DNA of 64,000 nt, from contig OV884056.1 in assembly GCA_930367215.1 (NCBI GenBank), positions 51,274,308 through 51,338,307 on the forward strand. The letters run 5' to 3'. The translations under genes and the position numbers were made by a program. The stretch comes from Pollenia angustigena. Lineage: Eukaryota; Arthropoda; Insecta; Diptera; Polleniidae. This document shows, piece after piece, positions 22,735 to 33,300 of this stretch. The notes under the pieces are model-generated. The model worked only from the letters and a program-made list of their open reading frames with translations. It made no database searches and was not told the origin of the DNA. The first letter of the stretch is position 1; each line of letters starts with the position of its first letter.

Positions 22735-24629
22735 TTCCGTGCCATTGTCAGATGCATTAATTTTACACATCTAGCAAATGAAAAAGAGCTTACAATGTTC
22801 ACACAGTTGCAAGACGTTTTTAGGCAATTTTAATGACAACATTGTAAGATCTGACCATCGTCTGTACGAAGCTTTTGTCATATTACTTGAGTTTTTGACA
22901 TGTATTAATACAAAGTATAATAGTGTGATCTAGCCTTTAGCAATCTGCCGTAAAATGAGGTGTCATTTATCTGACATTTCATTTCTCTTTACGTTTGTTT
23001 ATGGCAAAGCAATTCCACGTGTTCTCCAGTACAACTTTTCGTTTTTTGAGTTGGAATGAATGTGACTGTTTACATTTAATGAATCAAAAATAAAAGCAAC
23101 AGCTTTTTTTGGCCAAAGACAAATAAAGAAGTGGAAGAAATGGCAGTTTTGGGAGAAAGTGGGTTTTATATGGGGAATTTGATTAATTATGTGCCGATCT
23201 TCCCAACATTTTTTGGTTTGATTTCTAGTCATTTTTTGGTTTGATTTCTAGTCATTTTTTGGTTTGATTTCTAGTCATATAGAACGATGTTGTACAAAAT
23301 CTTATATCAATATGTGCCTTCCGCCATAATTTATGCTAGTTTTTGTAACAAAATGTTGAATTTTTTAGGGTTGTTGTTCCACATTCGAATTTATACTGAT
23401 TTTGCTGGATTTCACACGGAAGGACAAACTTACATTTAACACTAGTGGTGAAGGGTATAAAAACAAGGCTGGCAACCGATACCAGTATAAGCATTCCGTT
23501 TTGGTGTAACAGTTTCGGTATAAAAGAATAATATAAAAAATAGAAACTAGTTAAAATTTAAAAAAAAAAACAGCAAATGGAAAATATTATTGTTAACTAC
23601 GACATTGTTGTGATTGTTCGACAGTGGGGCAGAAATAAAATCTTGGCAAAATATATCTGACACATCTAAACGGCTGCACCGATTGACAAAAAGTTTACAT
23701 ATGAACATAAAAGGCTTATGTTTTAATAGATTCAACAGACCCCTTTGGAGACGCACTATGGGGACTTTAAAGACATGTCAAATTTTTAATTCTCGCTATT
23801 TATCTACTTACTATTTGATATTTAGTGGTCCAAGTGGTCCAAGCCCTCAATAAAACTTTAAAACGTGCTTGTATTTGGTTAAAAATTTTAAATTAATAAT
23901 CATTCCTATCTTTGCCCGATTTTTTTAATATCGAACATTTTTTAAAGGATTTCATTCGAATTCATTTCTTCAATTATTTTTTCCCAAACGTCTTCTTAAT
24001 TGGAAATGTGTTTGCTTGTAAAAAAAATTGTTGCTTTTGAGTACTTTTACAGTAAAATGCAGTAAATGAGTAAACAGAAAAATTTGCTCACACAAAAACC
24101 TGTTGTCCAAAAAAGCACGCGAACGCAAAATTTGTAAAAATTCGTAAAATAAAGGCAACAGCTGATAGCAAATAATTGAAGTGTTGAAAAATGTTGACAC
24201 GTTTGACTACCTAACTCGTTTTCTTATCGGTACTCGATTAAATACTTTTTATAACACGAACATTTTTGGAAAATACAAACAAACTATTTTATGTAGTCTT
24301 TCATATTTGTTTGTTTTTTTATTTTATTTGATTTTACTTATTTGTAGCGGGTTAAATTATTAATTAATAATTATTTAAGTTATTTAATAATTATTTAAAA
24401 GAACATGAATAAATTTTTACTTAAGTACCCAAATACTTCACACATTTACAACTCTAAAAAATTATCATAACAAAAAAAATTTCAAAAGTTTGTATTTAGC
24501 CAAATAAATGCTTCACAAACAAGTTTAATTAATTAATATTTATTAACTTTTTGTTTTGGTTTAATTTTTATTCAACTTTTCTTTTTTTTTTAACAATTTT
24601 TTCACAATTTGTATCTATGCTTTTTATTA
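22735..24629. repeat. Interior of the 4.3-kb element: MITE fragments
   Basis: 22735-22870 is an inverted partial copy of the MITE at 48981-49177. 22930-23035 resembles the interior of the MITE at 2956-3664. 23030-23170 matches 42470-42600 (GTACAACTTTTC…GCAACAG…AATGGCAGTTTT). TTTTTTGGTTTGATTTCTAGTCA is repeated in tandem at about 23211-23280. No gene is supported. Confidence 0.5.
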
Positions 24630-24933
24630 TTTGTTACTTTTGTTTGTTTACCTTTTAAAACATATGTTTTTTTGATTTACTAAATTTTACTGCAAAAATT
24701 TCTGCAGTAAAAATTTGTAAATACAAAAACTGTCACTTTTTGCTCTCAATTTATGTTCTCATGTACTGCATTTTGTGTACTCGAACGCAATTTCGTAAAA
24801 TGCAGTAAAGTTTATTAAAAAATAGTAAAAACTTTTGTGTTCTCGAACGCAACTATTGTGAACACCAAGTGAAAATATTTCTGCCCTTGTGAATCTGGCC
24901 TAAAAAAATTTAACTGTAAATCATATTTTATAA

Positions 24934-25076
24934 CATAGCGTCTTCACCTGACAATTTTTTGTCATACCAAACGTCAAACTTCATATTAAAAAAACGCTGG
25001 CAAAAATTTTCGAGTTTTTTTTTATATAGACTTTGACGTTTGGTATGACAAAAAATTGTCAGGTGAAGACACTATG
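24934..25076. mobile_element. 143-bp palindromic MITE with TAA duplication
   Basis: Arms of about 45 bp start CATAGCGTCTTCACCTGACA; the inverse ends …GTGAAGACACTATG. TAA flanks both sides (24931-24933 and 25077-25079). It looks like a PIF/Harbinger-derived hairpin. Confidence 0.75.
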
Positions 25077-25846
25077 TAATGTCCAGACCAATAGCTGTTT
25101 TGAGGCTTAAAATAATAACTTTTAAAATTAAAAATTGGATATACAATGTATATTATACATATATAAATTTTTCTTGTTATTTTGCCTAAAAGATCAGCTG
25201 CGTCCTGGGATCAGAAAAGAAAAGTGTGTTTAGAAATGCCTATATGTTATAAAACTACTGTTAAGACTTTATTTCGGTCCTGATTTAAATATTAACGGGG
25301 GTGCCGAATCGTTGATACTCTCCAGCCGGAGTAAGAATATTTCAGAAGTGAACTTTATATGGAATAAATGAAAAATTATGAACTTATCTTTATAAAACTT
25401 GACCTCACAGTATTATAATTAGTCGCATTTTTAGGCCTATTTAGCTCTACGACGAGAGTCAGCTTTATATGGAGCCTATCTTTAATAAGAGGCCGTATCT
25501 TCTTTTATTTAAAACGGCAAAGGGAATACAGTTAAGAACACTTTTTTCATCTGTTCGTCAGCCGATTTCAACAAAAAATACAGCAAAACTAGAGATGGAC
25601 AGAGGTAGATAGAGGTGGTTAAATATTAGAACGGGATACTTGAAGACATTGGCCCCTAAATCAACACATTGGTATCCCCTATACAAAAACTTTGATATAT
25701 CATACTTTAAGATCCGACTGTAAATGCTAAAGATATAAGGAAAAATGTTAAAAGGCGACCCTTACGTTCGGCAAAATATCATTTCTATCAAAGGGTGCTC
25801 TTTTTTTTGCTTTTAATGTATCTTGTTTTTATAATATGTATGTATA
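25077..25846. other. Spacer with Helitron-like debris
   Basis: Fragments resemble those at 20225-20400 (ATATTTCAGAAGTGAACTTT). No gene. Confidence 0.35.
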
Positions 25847-26929
25847 TTAGAGTGACTCAAGTTGTATGAAACAAAATAAGTGCTCGATGTACCCCCCTTA
25901 ACCAATTTACGCCCGCTGTGCCAATTTGGGAACACTTTATTTTTTGCGGCTTACGGCAAAGTTTTTGACATTATTTAATTTATGTTTTCCTTATTGATAA
26001 ACTAAAATTTCTGAAAATTCTACAACATAAAAAAAAAAAAAAAAATTTTAATTTTTTTTTTATAGTGACGTAGTGCCAATTTGGGTACACCTCTTTAATT
26101 TACAAAAAAAAAATTTTTTGATTTTTTGTTTATATGTAATGAATTTTATCATAAAATAAACAATAATTTATTTTTTGTTTGGGCTTAAATGGGTTAAAAT
26201 TAACCTTGGACTTTTTTTAAGATAAAATTTTAAATATTTCGGCTCCAGCTTTGACCTCTAGTGATCTGGAAAAGTTTGAAAAAGGGTATATTTTTGCATG
26301 TTTTGTTAATTTCAGAATCTATTTCCTTACCAACATATACCAATTGGGTATCAAGGGTTTTTTAAGGCGTGTCCAACTGTATATACAATTTGTCCAAGAA
26401 CGATCATCCATGTCTTTTTTTAAGGATTTTCTGTAAAAACAAACGGTTTTTGAATTTTTTGTTAGGGGTTGTTTGTAATAAAAATCCCAAATTAACATAT
26501 TTTAATCTTTAGTCGATTTAATTAAATACGTGTCTCAGTATTTTTTGAAATTCGTGCTAGTTCGCGTTTTGACAAAAATGAAATGGGATGGTAACCCTTC
26601 GTTTAAAATAAGGCAATATGGGTATCAAACTTTTTCTTTTGCCAAGTACATCATCTTTGTATGTAAATAATATGGATTTTTGCAAATTAGATGCATTTTA
26701 CACCGTGCTCTGGAATAAATATAAATGCAATTTTTTGTAACTCTAATATGATAGCAGATTGTTTCTAGATCATGTATGGATGAAAATAGGACTAAAGAAA
26801 GAAAAAAGAAATGATCAACAACTTAAATTTTTGTTAATAGGCGAAAAAAATATGCCGCCAAAAAGTCGTGGATCATTTCTTTTTTTCTTTCTTTAGTCCT
26901 ATAGACTAAGTACTTTTATTATTATACCC

Positions 26930-28215
26930 TCCACCACAATTAGTTGTGAAGAGGGTATATTCAGTTTGTCATTCCGTGTGAAACTTTTTTACTATTCATC
27001 TCAGACCCTATAAAGTATATATATTCTGGGTCCTTGAGTAATTTTAAGACGATTTAGCCATGTCCGTCTGTCTGTCCGTCTGCCTGTCCGTCTGTCCGTC
27101 TGTCCGTCTGTTGAAAACACGCTCACTTTCGAAAAACTCAAAAGAAATCAACAAACTTGGTGTCAAATTGCTTGTAGTTATCCTAAGCAGTTTGGGATTG
27201 AAATTCAGCAAAATCGGTTCAATAGGATCTGAGCTATGAATCAAAATGTGGAACCACCACCTAAAAAAAATTGATAATTTTGTTACAAAAACTAACATAA
27301 ATGGTGGAAAAATGCACAGAATGATATAAGATTTCGCAACAATTCGTTTTATTCAACTGGAAATCACGCTGTGAAATTTCGTGAAGATCCGTCAATAATT
27401 TACCCTAGGCCCCATATAAGCCCTACTCCCGGAAAACAGTATATTAAGCCTAAAACCCTAACTAACAATGCTATCATTACATTTTACATTACATTACATT
27501 TTGGCACGTCACAGTTACATAGGACTAGAAATTAAACTGTTAAGTTTCGTGAAGATCGGTCCATAATTTACCATAGGCCCCATATAAAACCTACTTCCGG
27601 AAAACAACTTAGTACGCCTAAAAACGTAAAAAATATTGCTATCATAACAAAATTTTGTACATCAAAGTTTTATAGAACTAAAAATAAATCTTTGAAATTT
27701 CGTGAAGATCGGTTCATAATTTACCATAGGCCCCATATAAACTTTACTCCCGGAAAACAACTTAGTACGCCTAAAAACGTAAAAAATAATGCTATCATAA
27801 CAAAATTTGGTACATCAAAGTTTTATTGGACAAGAAATAAAATTGTGTTATTTCGTGAAGATCGGTCCATAACTTACCCTGGGCCCCATATAAACCTTAC
27901 TCCCGGAAAACAGTTTAGTACGCCTAAATCCGTAAAAAATAATGCTATCATAACAAAATTTGGTACATCAAAGTTTTATAGAACTGGGAAAAAGACTGTG
28001 AAATTTCGTGAAGATCGGTCCATAATTTACCCCAGGCCCCATATAAACCCTACTACCGGAAAACAGTTTAGTCGCCTAAATCCATAATTAATAACAAATC
28101 GTCACAGTTTAAGATAATAATAACATCATACAGATATTACTCCTTAAACCTTCGAACTGTCGGTGGAGGGTATCAAAGATTCGGCACAGCCGAATATAGC
28201 ACTCTAACTTGTTAA
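26930..28215 (+). mobile_element. mini-me / Helitron-like element with internal tandem array
   Basis: The 5' part starts TATACCCTCCACCACAATTA. A TA-rich block (AAAGTATATATATTCTGGGT) and an expanded GTCY block (27061-27110) follow. The 3' end is AAAGATTCGGCACAGCCGAA plus TATAGCACTCTAACTTGTT. A five-unit array fills 27381-28085. Confidence 0.78.
27381..28085 (+). repeat. 153-bp tandem repeat, five units
   Basis: Units start GTGAAGATC(C/G)GTC at 27381, 27549, 27702, 27855 and 28008: one spacing of 168 bp, then three of exactly 153 bp. Because 153 is a multiple of three, the last units stay open and give a pseudo-protein of 51-residue repeats. I regard this as a repeat artefact, not a gene. Similar units occur at about 34990-35310. 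Confidence 0.85.
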
Positions 28216-28230
28216 TTTTAGTGAGTATAA

Positions 28231-28552
28231 TACCCGTAATTTCTACACATAGATATCTAGCTGTGTATAGATATCTATGGTGTAACGAATTTTTCATAAT
28301 TTTAACACGTATTTTTTACCTACTGTTGAAACTGTAGTGTATTTTACACCATCGATTCTTGACAGTTCATTCAATATATATATATATATATATATATAAA
28401 TACAAATGTTGCCATATTTTAAAAGAAAACTTAAAGGAAAAAACACGTAGGCAAAAAAGACGTTGAAATTACTAAAATAGTTTTACCGGATAGGCAAAGA
28501 TAACTTTTAGGTACGAAACTGACCAGATATCTGTTTGTAGAAATTACGGGCA
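28231..28552. mobile_element. PIF/Harbinger-type MITE (TRCCCGTAATTTCTAC ends), uninterrupted copy
   Basis: 322 bp with TAA on both sides (28228-28230 and 28553-28555). It contains a (TA)n tract (28375-28397). It provides the empty site proving the nested insertion in 2764-3776. Confidence 0.8.
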
Positions 28553-29310
28553 TAAATGGGTAATTTCTTTTTTTCTTTCTTTAGTCCTATTTTCATCCAT
28601 ACATGATCTAGAAACTAAATCCGCTATCCATATTATAAATCCATATTATTTACATACAAAGATGATGTACTTGGCAAAAGAAAAAGTTTGATACCCATAT
28701 TGCCTTATTTTAAACGAATGGTTACCACCCCATTGCATTTTTGTCAAAACGCGAACTAGCACGAATTTCAAAAAAAGCTGAGACACCCCTAGAGGGAAGC
28801 GAACTGACACCAAAGTAGTCCCGTGATAGGTCTTTGGTGGTAGAGACCGGGTTTAGTTTTTACAGTTTCTATGAATAAGACCTATCACTTTTGCATGGGG
28901 TTGTCACTGGAGGAGGCCAATTGACACCATTTGACCAGTCACAAATCTATTCTCAATAGACGTGTTTAGTGACAGTTACTAAAATGTAGTATTATTTCAA
29001 TACGATGTAGTCCAGTTGGACACGCCTTAAAAAAGCCTTTCTTATGATACGCAATTGGTATAAGAAAACAGATTCTCAAATTAACAAAACATGCAAAAAT
29101 AGACCCTTTTTCAAACTGGTCCAGCTCACGAGAGGTCAATGCTGGAGCCGAAATATTTAAAATGGCATCTTAAAAAAAGTCCAAGGTTCATTTTAAGGGG
29201 GGTACATCGAGCACTTTTTTTGGTGAGTCGCTCTAATGTATATACTTTTTACATTTTTAGAACTCATACACATTTTTTAATCAAAATTTCTGAAAGCCAA
29301 ATAAGTAAGT

Positions 29311-29926
29311 GGGCGGCATGAAATAACCCCCAAAAGTTAGTACAGAGAACAACAAAAACGATTTTTGGGGGGTTATTTAATTTTGTTTGGGGTGCTATTT
29401 CATTTTTCTATATGGTATACTAAACACCGGCTTCGCTAACTAAAGCTTCTCTGCGTAGCCGGGTCGTGTCTGTATTTTAATACTATAGAGGAGAAAATCC
29501 TGGCGCTATGCAGAGAAGCTTTAGTTAGCGAAGCCGGTGTTTGTTATACCATAGAGGAAAAAGTCATTGCGCCCGGCCGAAGGCCGGCTACGCAGAAGAG
29601 CTTTAGTTGGCGTAGCTTGTGTTTGGTATATCATATCATGATATCTATCGCGTGATTCTTTAAAGCAAAACTGTATAATTAATTGTACTACATATATTGG
29701 GCTCTTATTTCATTTTATAAATTGGGGTTTTATTTCATATGAAATAAGCCCCCAAAAATTAGGGAATTATTTTATTTATGTTTTGGGCGTTATTTCATTT
29801 CGTTGGGGGCTAATTTCATTTTCAAAATTGGGGCTTTATTGCAAATGAAATAAGGCGCCACGCTTTGGGGGGTTATTTCATTATTTTTTTGGGGGTTATA
29901 TTTTGGGGGGTTATTTCATGCCGCCC
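29311..29926. mobile_element. GGGCGGCATGAAATAACCCC-ended MITE with 7-bp TSD
   Basis: The ends GGGCGGCATGAAATAACCCC are perfectly inverted. AGTAAGT flanks both sides (29304-29310 and 29927-29933). The body repeats GGGG(T/C)TATTTCAT-type motifs. A CTATGGTATA-family hairpin (29408-29556) and a further partial copy (to about 29640) are nested inside. A diverged second copy lies at about 59350-59540. Confidence 0.75.
29408..29640. mobile_element. CTATGGTATA-family hairpin element plus partial copy
   Basis: Arms contain ACACCGGCTTCGCTAACTAA and AGCTTCTCTGC, inverted at 29500-29556. A third, diverged arm continues to about 29640. Other family arms are at 14214, 15027 and about 59570-59670. Confidence 0.65.
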
Positions 29927-29945
29927 AGTAAGTGATATATGGGCA

Positions 29946-30095
29946 AGTCCTGCGTAACGGACGCTACATTCGCACGCGTTTTCTGCTTGATATTAAAAGA
30001 GATAGCATCAACTTATATATAGTCCTGCGTAACGGACGCTACATTCGCACGCGTTTTCTGCTTGATATCAAAAGAGATAGCTTCAACTTATATAT
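29946..30095. repeat. 75-bp tandem duplication, two units
   Basis: Units start AGTCCTGCGTAACGGACGCT at 29946 and 30021 and differ at very few positions, so the duplication is recent. The open frame through it (25-residue repeats) is incidental. Confidence 0.85.
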
Positions 30096-30340
30096 AGTAT
30101 TAAGTGCCAATATATGTACTTACGAATGACATACATCTTAATTTCTTAGCAGGTATTTGTTGCGAAATAATTGATCACGAAGTTTTGTGACACACTCCAA
30201 AAAAAGTGGAAGTATCTTTAAAAGTGCGTTTTCTAATTTTTAGCGAATTTTGCATCATAAAGTATACCAAATCTAATTCCAAAGAATGTTGTGATTTTTT
30301 GACAAAAGACGTGAACGCTTTGTGACGCACGCCTCACAAC

Positions 30341-31514
30341 TAGAGTTTTTTTTCCCCGGAGTTTTTCGATTCCCGGGAAAGCGGGAAACATTTTTAAATT
30401 TCCCGGGATCCCGGGATCCCGCTCCATACAAATAATACAAAGTACACTTGGTTTTATTAATGAAAAAAACTTTTATAAACAAACGTGAGGGAACTTGTTT
30501 ACAAAGTAAGTAAAATAAATGCTTAAATACTACAAAAATTAATTGAAGATTGAAAGCGGAACTTGAATTATTATTACCTTTGGCTATTATAAGTAAATTC
30601 CGTATTATGATGATCTAGTTTAAGATAAAATAAACATAACAATTGAGGTACTCAAGATATGAGATCAAAAAGTAAAATCATAAAATATATAAAATATTTT
30701 AATAAATATATTAACATTTTTTAACGGCGTAGGAAATTACTTTCTGACACACTCAAAGCGTTTAGTGAGTCGCCAAAGAGTATATTTCTTTACTGATTAC
30801 CATGTTTCCGAAAAATTTCGTTTACTTTTTTACCGAGGTTGGACAAATAATTAAAAGTGCACCGTTGTTGCATGCTTCTGATGTCAAGGTTGATGCAAAA
30901 AATAGCATCATCGGGACTACTTCTTACAAACTATTTCTTTTCATTAGGTCCATCTGTAATCTTTAGGACAATGTGTTTTTCAAATTGTATGTTTTAGTAA
31001 CTTACACGAGTTTCATTATTTTTTTATTTCGGTTTCCCCGCACTTCCCGGATATATTACCAAGCTCGATTTTTTTTTTTGTAGATACGACTATGTTGCAA
31101 TAACGGAGCGATATGTTTATGTATATCCTATTTTTAAGACTTGTCCATGGTCAATGAGAATTTACTGCCTGCATCTTATTTTGAATTTATGTTCTTTATC
31201 AATTCATCACTTCACTAAATTTATTAATTATCAACTGTTGCACTGCCCATTCTGCTTTTAATAGATTTATTGCCGCAGGAGACATTGATTTACGTTTGTA
31301 CACATTTCTTATAATTGATCTAATCGACAACCCATCCATGCTAATTTTTAGAGAAAAGAAAACTAAATTTCAGAGTAAAAATAGCTGTTTTCTGAAACTA
31401 TGAAGAACTTTTTATTTCCCGGGATCCCGCAACAAAAATCCCGGGAAAACGGGAAATATAATAAGTGAAATTCCCGGGAATTCCCGGGACGGGAAATCCC
31501 GGGAAAAAACCCTA
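30341..31514. mobile_element. hAT-family element, dead, 1174 bp with perfect 8-bp TSD
   Basis: The ends are TAGAGTTTTTTTTCCC and (inverted) TAGGGTTTTTTCCCGGG. CTCACAAC flanks both sides (30333-30340 and 31515-31522). The sub-terminal regions are rich in CCCGGGA repeats. The interior has no intact frame. The 8-bp TSD and TAGRG start fit hAT. Confidence 0.75.
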
Positions 31515-32370
31515 CTCACAACGCACGATACAGTTTTTCCAGTAGTCTATAATAAAGCCAATTTTATTTATTTTAAGAAAACAAATTATATTTTTATGAA
31601 TAGCATTTTTTAAACTAATTTTAAGCACATAAAGCACCTAAACTAATGTTAAATTCATGTATAACATTAAGAGATCAGGGGTAGGATTTGGTAAAAATTA
31701 TTGTATTAATGATCATCTAAAATACATATTTTTTCATATACATTTTCATATTATTCGAATGTGTATTCTAAGTCAAATTACAATTGTAAAAGCTTTTATA
31801 CTTTAATAGTCTTATTCCTTCAATATTTTCCAGTAATATTTATTTTTTCTTAAAATTGTAATTTGACTTAGAATACACATTCGAATAATATGAAAATTTA
31901 TATGATAAATGTTACTCACCATGAGAAATAAATTCCCAGATTCTTTTCAAATTTTTTAATATAAAAATTAAATTATACATATAGTCTTATATTCCATTAA
32001 AAAAAATTAATTTGAAAAATTTTTGGTGGGTGGGCTGGGCTGTTTCTGGGATTTGCCCATATTCTAATGAATTACAAAGAAATGAGTAAACAAAATTCTT
32101 AACTTTTAAATATTGCGTAGGTATTTAATACTCAAACTTAAGGAAAAGTTTTATATTTTTAATCTAATTAAAATATTGAATTTAAAATAACCATGACTTT
32201 GTGGAATAAGCAACGTGCCTCCTACAAAAAAAAACTGACCTTTAAGTGTCCGCTTAAGAGAAAATCCTTTCACACTTCAGTGGACAATTAATTGAATATT
32301 AATAAAATTATGAATGCAATTAAAAGAACTACTTATCAGAAAAATGGTATTGTTAAGGGAAAATATTTCA
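31515..32370. other. Upstream region of neuroparsin-like gene 2, with a hairpin MITE
   Basis: 31737-31906 is a palindromic MITE whose arms contain ATTCGAATGTGTATTCTAAG and GTCAAATTACAATT. The remainder is AT-rich with no recognised feature before the TATA box at 32371. Confidence 0.55.
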
Positions 32371-32378
32371 TATAAAAG
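32371..32378 (+). promoter_or_regulatory. TATA box of neuroparsin-like gene 2
   Basis: TATAAAAG ends 75 bp before the ATG (its first T is 82 bp upstream). A CAGTTT initiator-like sequence lies at 32404, about 33 bp downstream of the first T. Confidence 0.65.
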
Positions 32379-32452
32379 GACTTTGTTTTTATCCAAAACA
32401 CCGCAGTTTGTAGGTTATTAATTTACATCCAACATCTTCTGAAATTTTTAAA

Positions 32453-32881
32453 ATGTTTACCGGAATCCATAAGCAGCATTTAATCCTGTCAATAATTTTC
32501 ATTTGGTGGCAGTGTTCCAGAGCGTATAAATTGGCCTCATTGTCGCCTAATGCCATACACATAAATCCCAATATACGATGTCCTGGCAAGAACGAAGAAA
32601 ACATTTGGCGCTTTTGTAAACATGGCGGTTATATTGAAAATCCCGATCCGAAAAATTGTGAAGACCGTTATGTCTGCTATGTGGGCTTGAATGAGACCTG
32701 TCGTCTTGGCGATAAATGTGCTGATAACGGGATTTGTACAGTGTGTGGAATTTGTCAAAAATGCGATAGCCCCGAAAATTGTTCCGATTTTAACTTGTGT
32801 CCAACTGCAAGTGGATATTCGGCTTTAAATTTATTTAAACGTTTGATACAAAAACGTTTAATAGAATTTAATGATGAATAA
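32453..32881 (+). CDS. Secreted 12-cysteine peptide, neuroparsin/IGFBP-N-like, paralog 2
   Basis: The 142-residue intronless frame has a signal peptide (LILSIIFIWWQCSRA, cleavage likely before YKLASLS). The mature chain has 12 cysteines in the same order as paralog 1; key blocks are INPNIRC, ENPDPKNCEDRYVCY, GDKC, CTVCGICQKCD and ENCSDFNLCP. It is inferred to be a secreted hormone or binding protein. The two genes point away from each other with about 12.8 kb of transposons between their 5' ends, consistent with an inverted duplication later invaded by elements. NET and NCS are possible glycosylation sites. The stop overlaps an AATAAA; a further AATAAA is at 32980. Confidence 0.62.
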   Translation: MFTGIHKQHLILSIIFIWWQCSRAYKLASLSPNAIHINPNIRCPGKNEENIWRFCKHGGYIENPDPKNCEDRYVCYVGLNETCRLGDKCADNGICTVCGICQKCDSPENCSDFNLCPTASGYSALNLFKRLIQKRLIEFNDE

Positions 32882-33184
32882 AATATATTAGGGACTTAAG
32901 GAAAAATGGTTGTACAAAATATTAATGTAATTAAAATGGAAAATATGTACATATTAAGATAAATATTTAAGATAAATACAATAAAGGTATTCATGTTAAA
33001 AGTTGCACTCTTGTGAAAAATAAAAATTGGAAAACATAACAAAAGCCACAATGACAATTATTTGTTAATTCATAATTTTGCTTTTCGTTAAGATTCCAAC
33101 TTTTAACGTGAATATTATGCATACAATCCTAAAACAGGTTTAAAAAAATCAAATAAAAATAATTTGTAAAATGTGTATCATTTA
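32882..33184. other. 3' region of neuroparsin-like gene 2
   Basis: AATAAA at 32980 is a probable poly-A signal. Nothing else is recognised. Confidence 0.4.
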
Positions 33185-33300
33185 CCCCCAATTTCACCAA
33201 GTTCAGTTAAAACTAACTATTACTTTAACTTTCAGTTAACAATATGTTTTGACATCTATAACTGATAGTTAATTATAACTGAACTTGATGAAATTGGGGC
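33185..33300. mobile_element. 116-bp hairpin MITE with TTA duplication
   Basis: Arms begin CCCCCAATTTCACCAAGTTC; the inverse ends AACTTGATGAAATTGGGGC. TTA flanks both sides (33182-33184 and 33301-33303). Confidence 0.75.

Larger units (their letters stand above)
20558..24853. mobile_element. 4.3-kb element with about 240-bp inverted terminal repeats
   Basis: The left arm (20558-20797) begins GTTGCGTTCGAGAACACAAA. The right arm (about 24630-24853) is its inverse, ending CTCGAACGCAAC. TA flanks both sides. Each arm repeats the motif TTTTACTGCA (and inverse TGCAGTAAA) several times; more copies lie at 24045-24070. The interior is mostly later insertions (Helitron-like copies 20798-22720, MITE relics 22735-23035) with no intact open frame. 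Confidence 0.65.
25847..29236. mobile_element. Large fold-back element with long inverted arms
   Basis: The ends are TTAGAGTGACTC and its inverse GAGTCGCTCTAA, with TGTATA on both outer flanks (low-complexity, so only suggestive). The left arm (25847-26820) and right arm (28561-29236) match in inverted orientation in blocks: GTGCTCGATGTACCCCCCTT; AAATATTTCGGCTCCAGC; AAGGCGTGTCCAACTG; AACGCGAACTAGCACGAATT; GATGTACTTGGCAAAAGAAA; GAAAATAGGACTAAAGAAAG. Each arm also has private segments. The centre is occupied by a mini-me element and a Harbinger-type MITE. No transposase frame survives. Confidence 0.65.

Noticed and set aside
27692..28087. 131-residue plus-strand open frame with 51-residue repeats
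   Set aside because: It lies wholly in the 153-bp tandem array of a non-coding Helitron-like element. The open frame follows from the unit length being a multiple of three.
29932..30129. 65-residue frame with repeated RNGRYIRTRFLLDIKRDS
   Set aside because: Product of the 75-bp tandem duplication rather than a gene.
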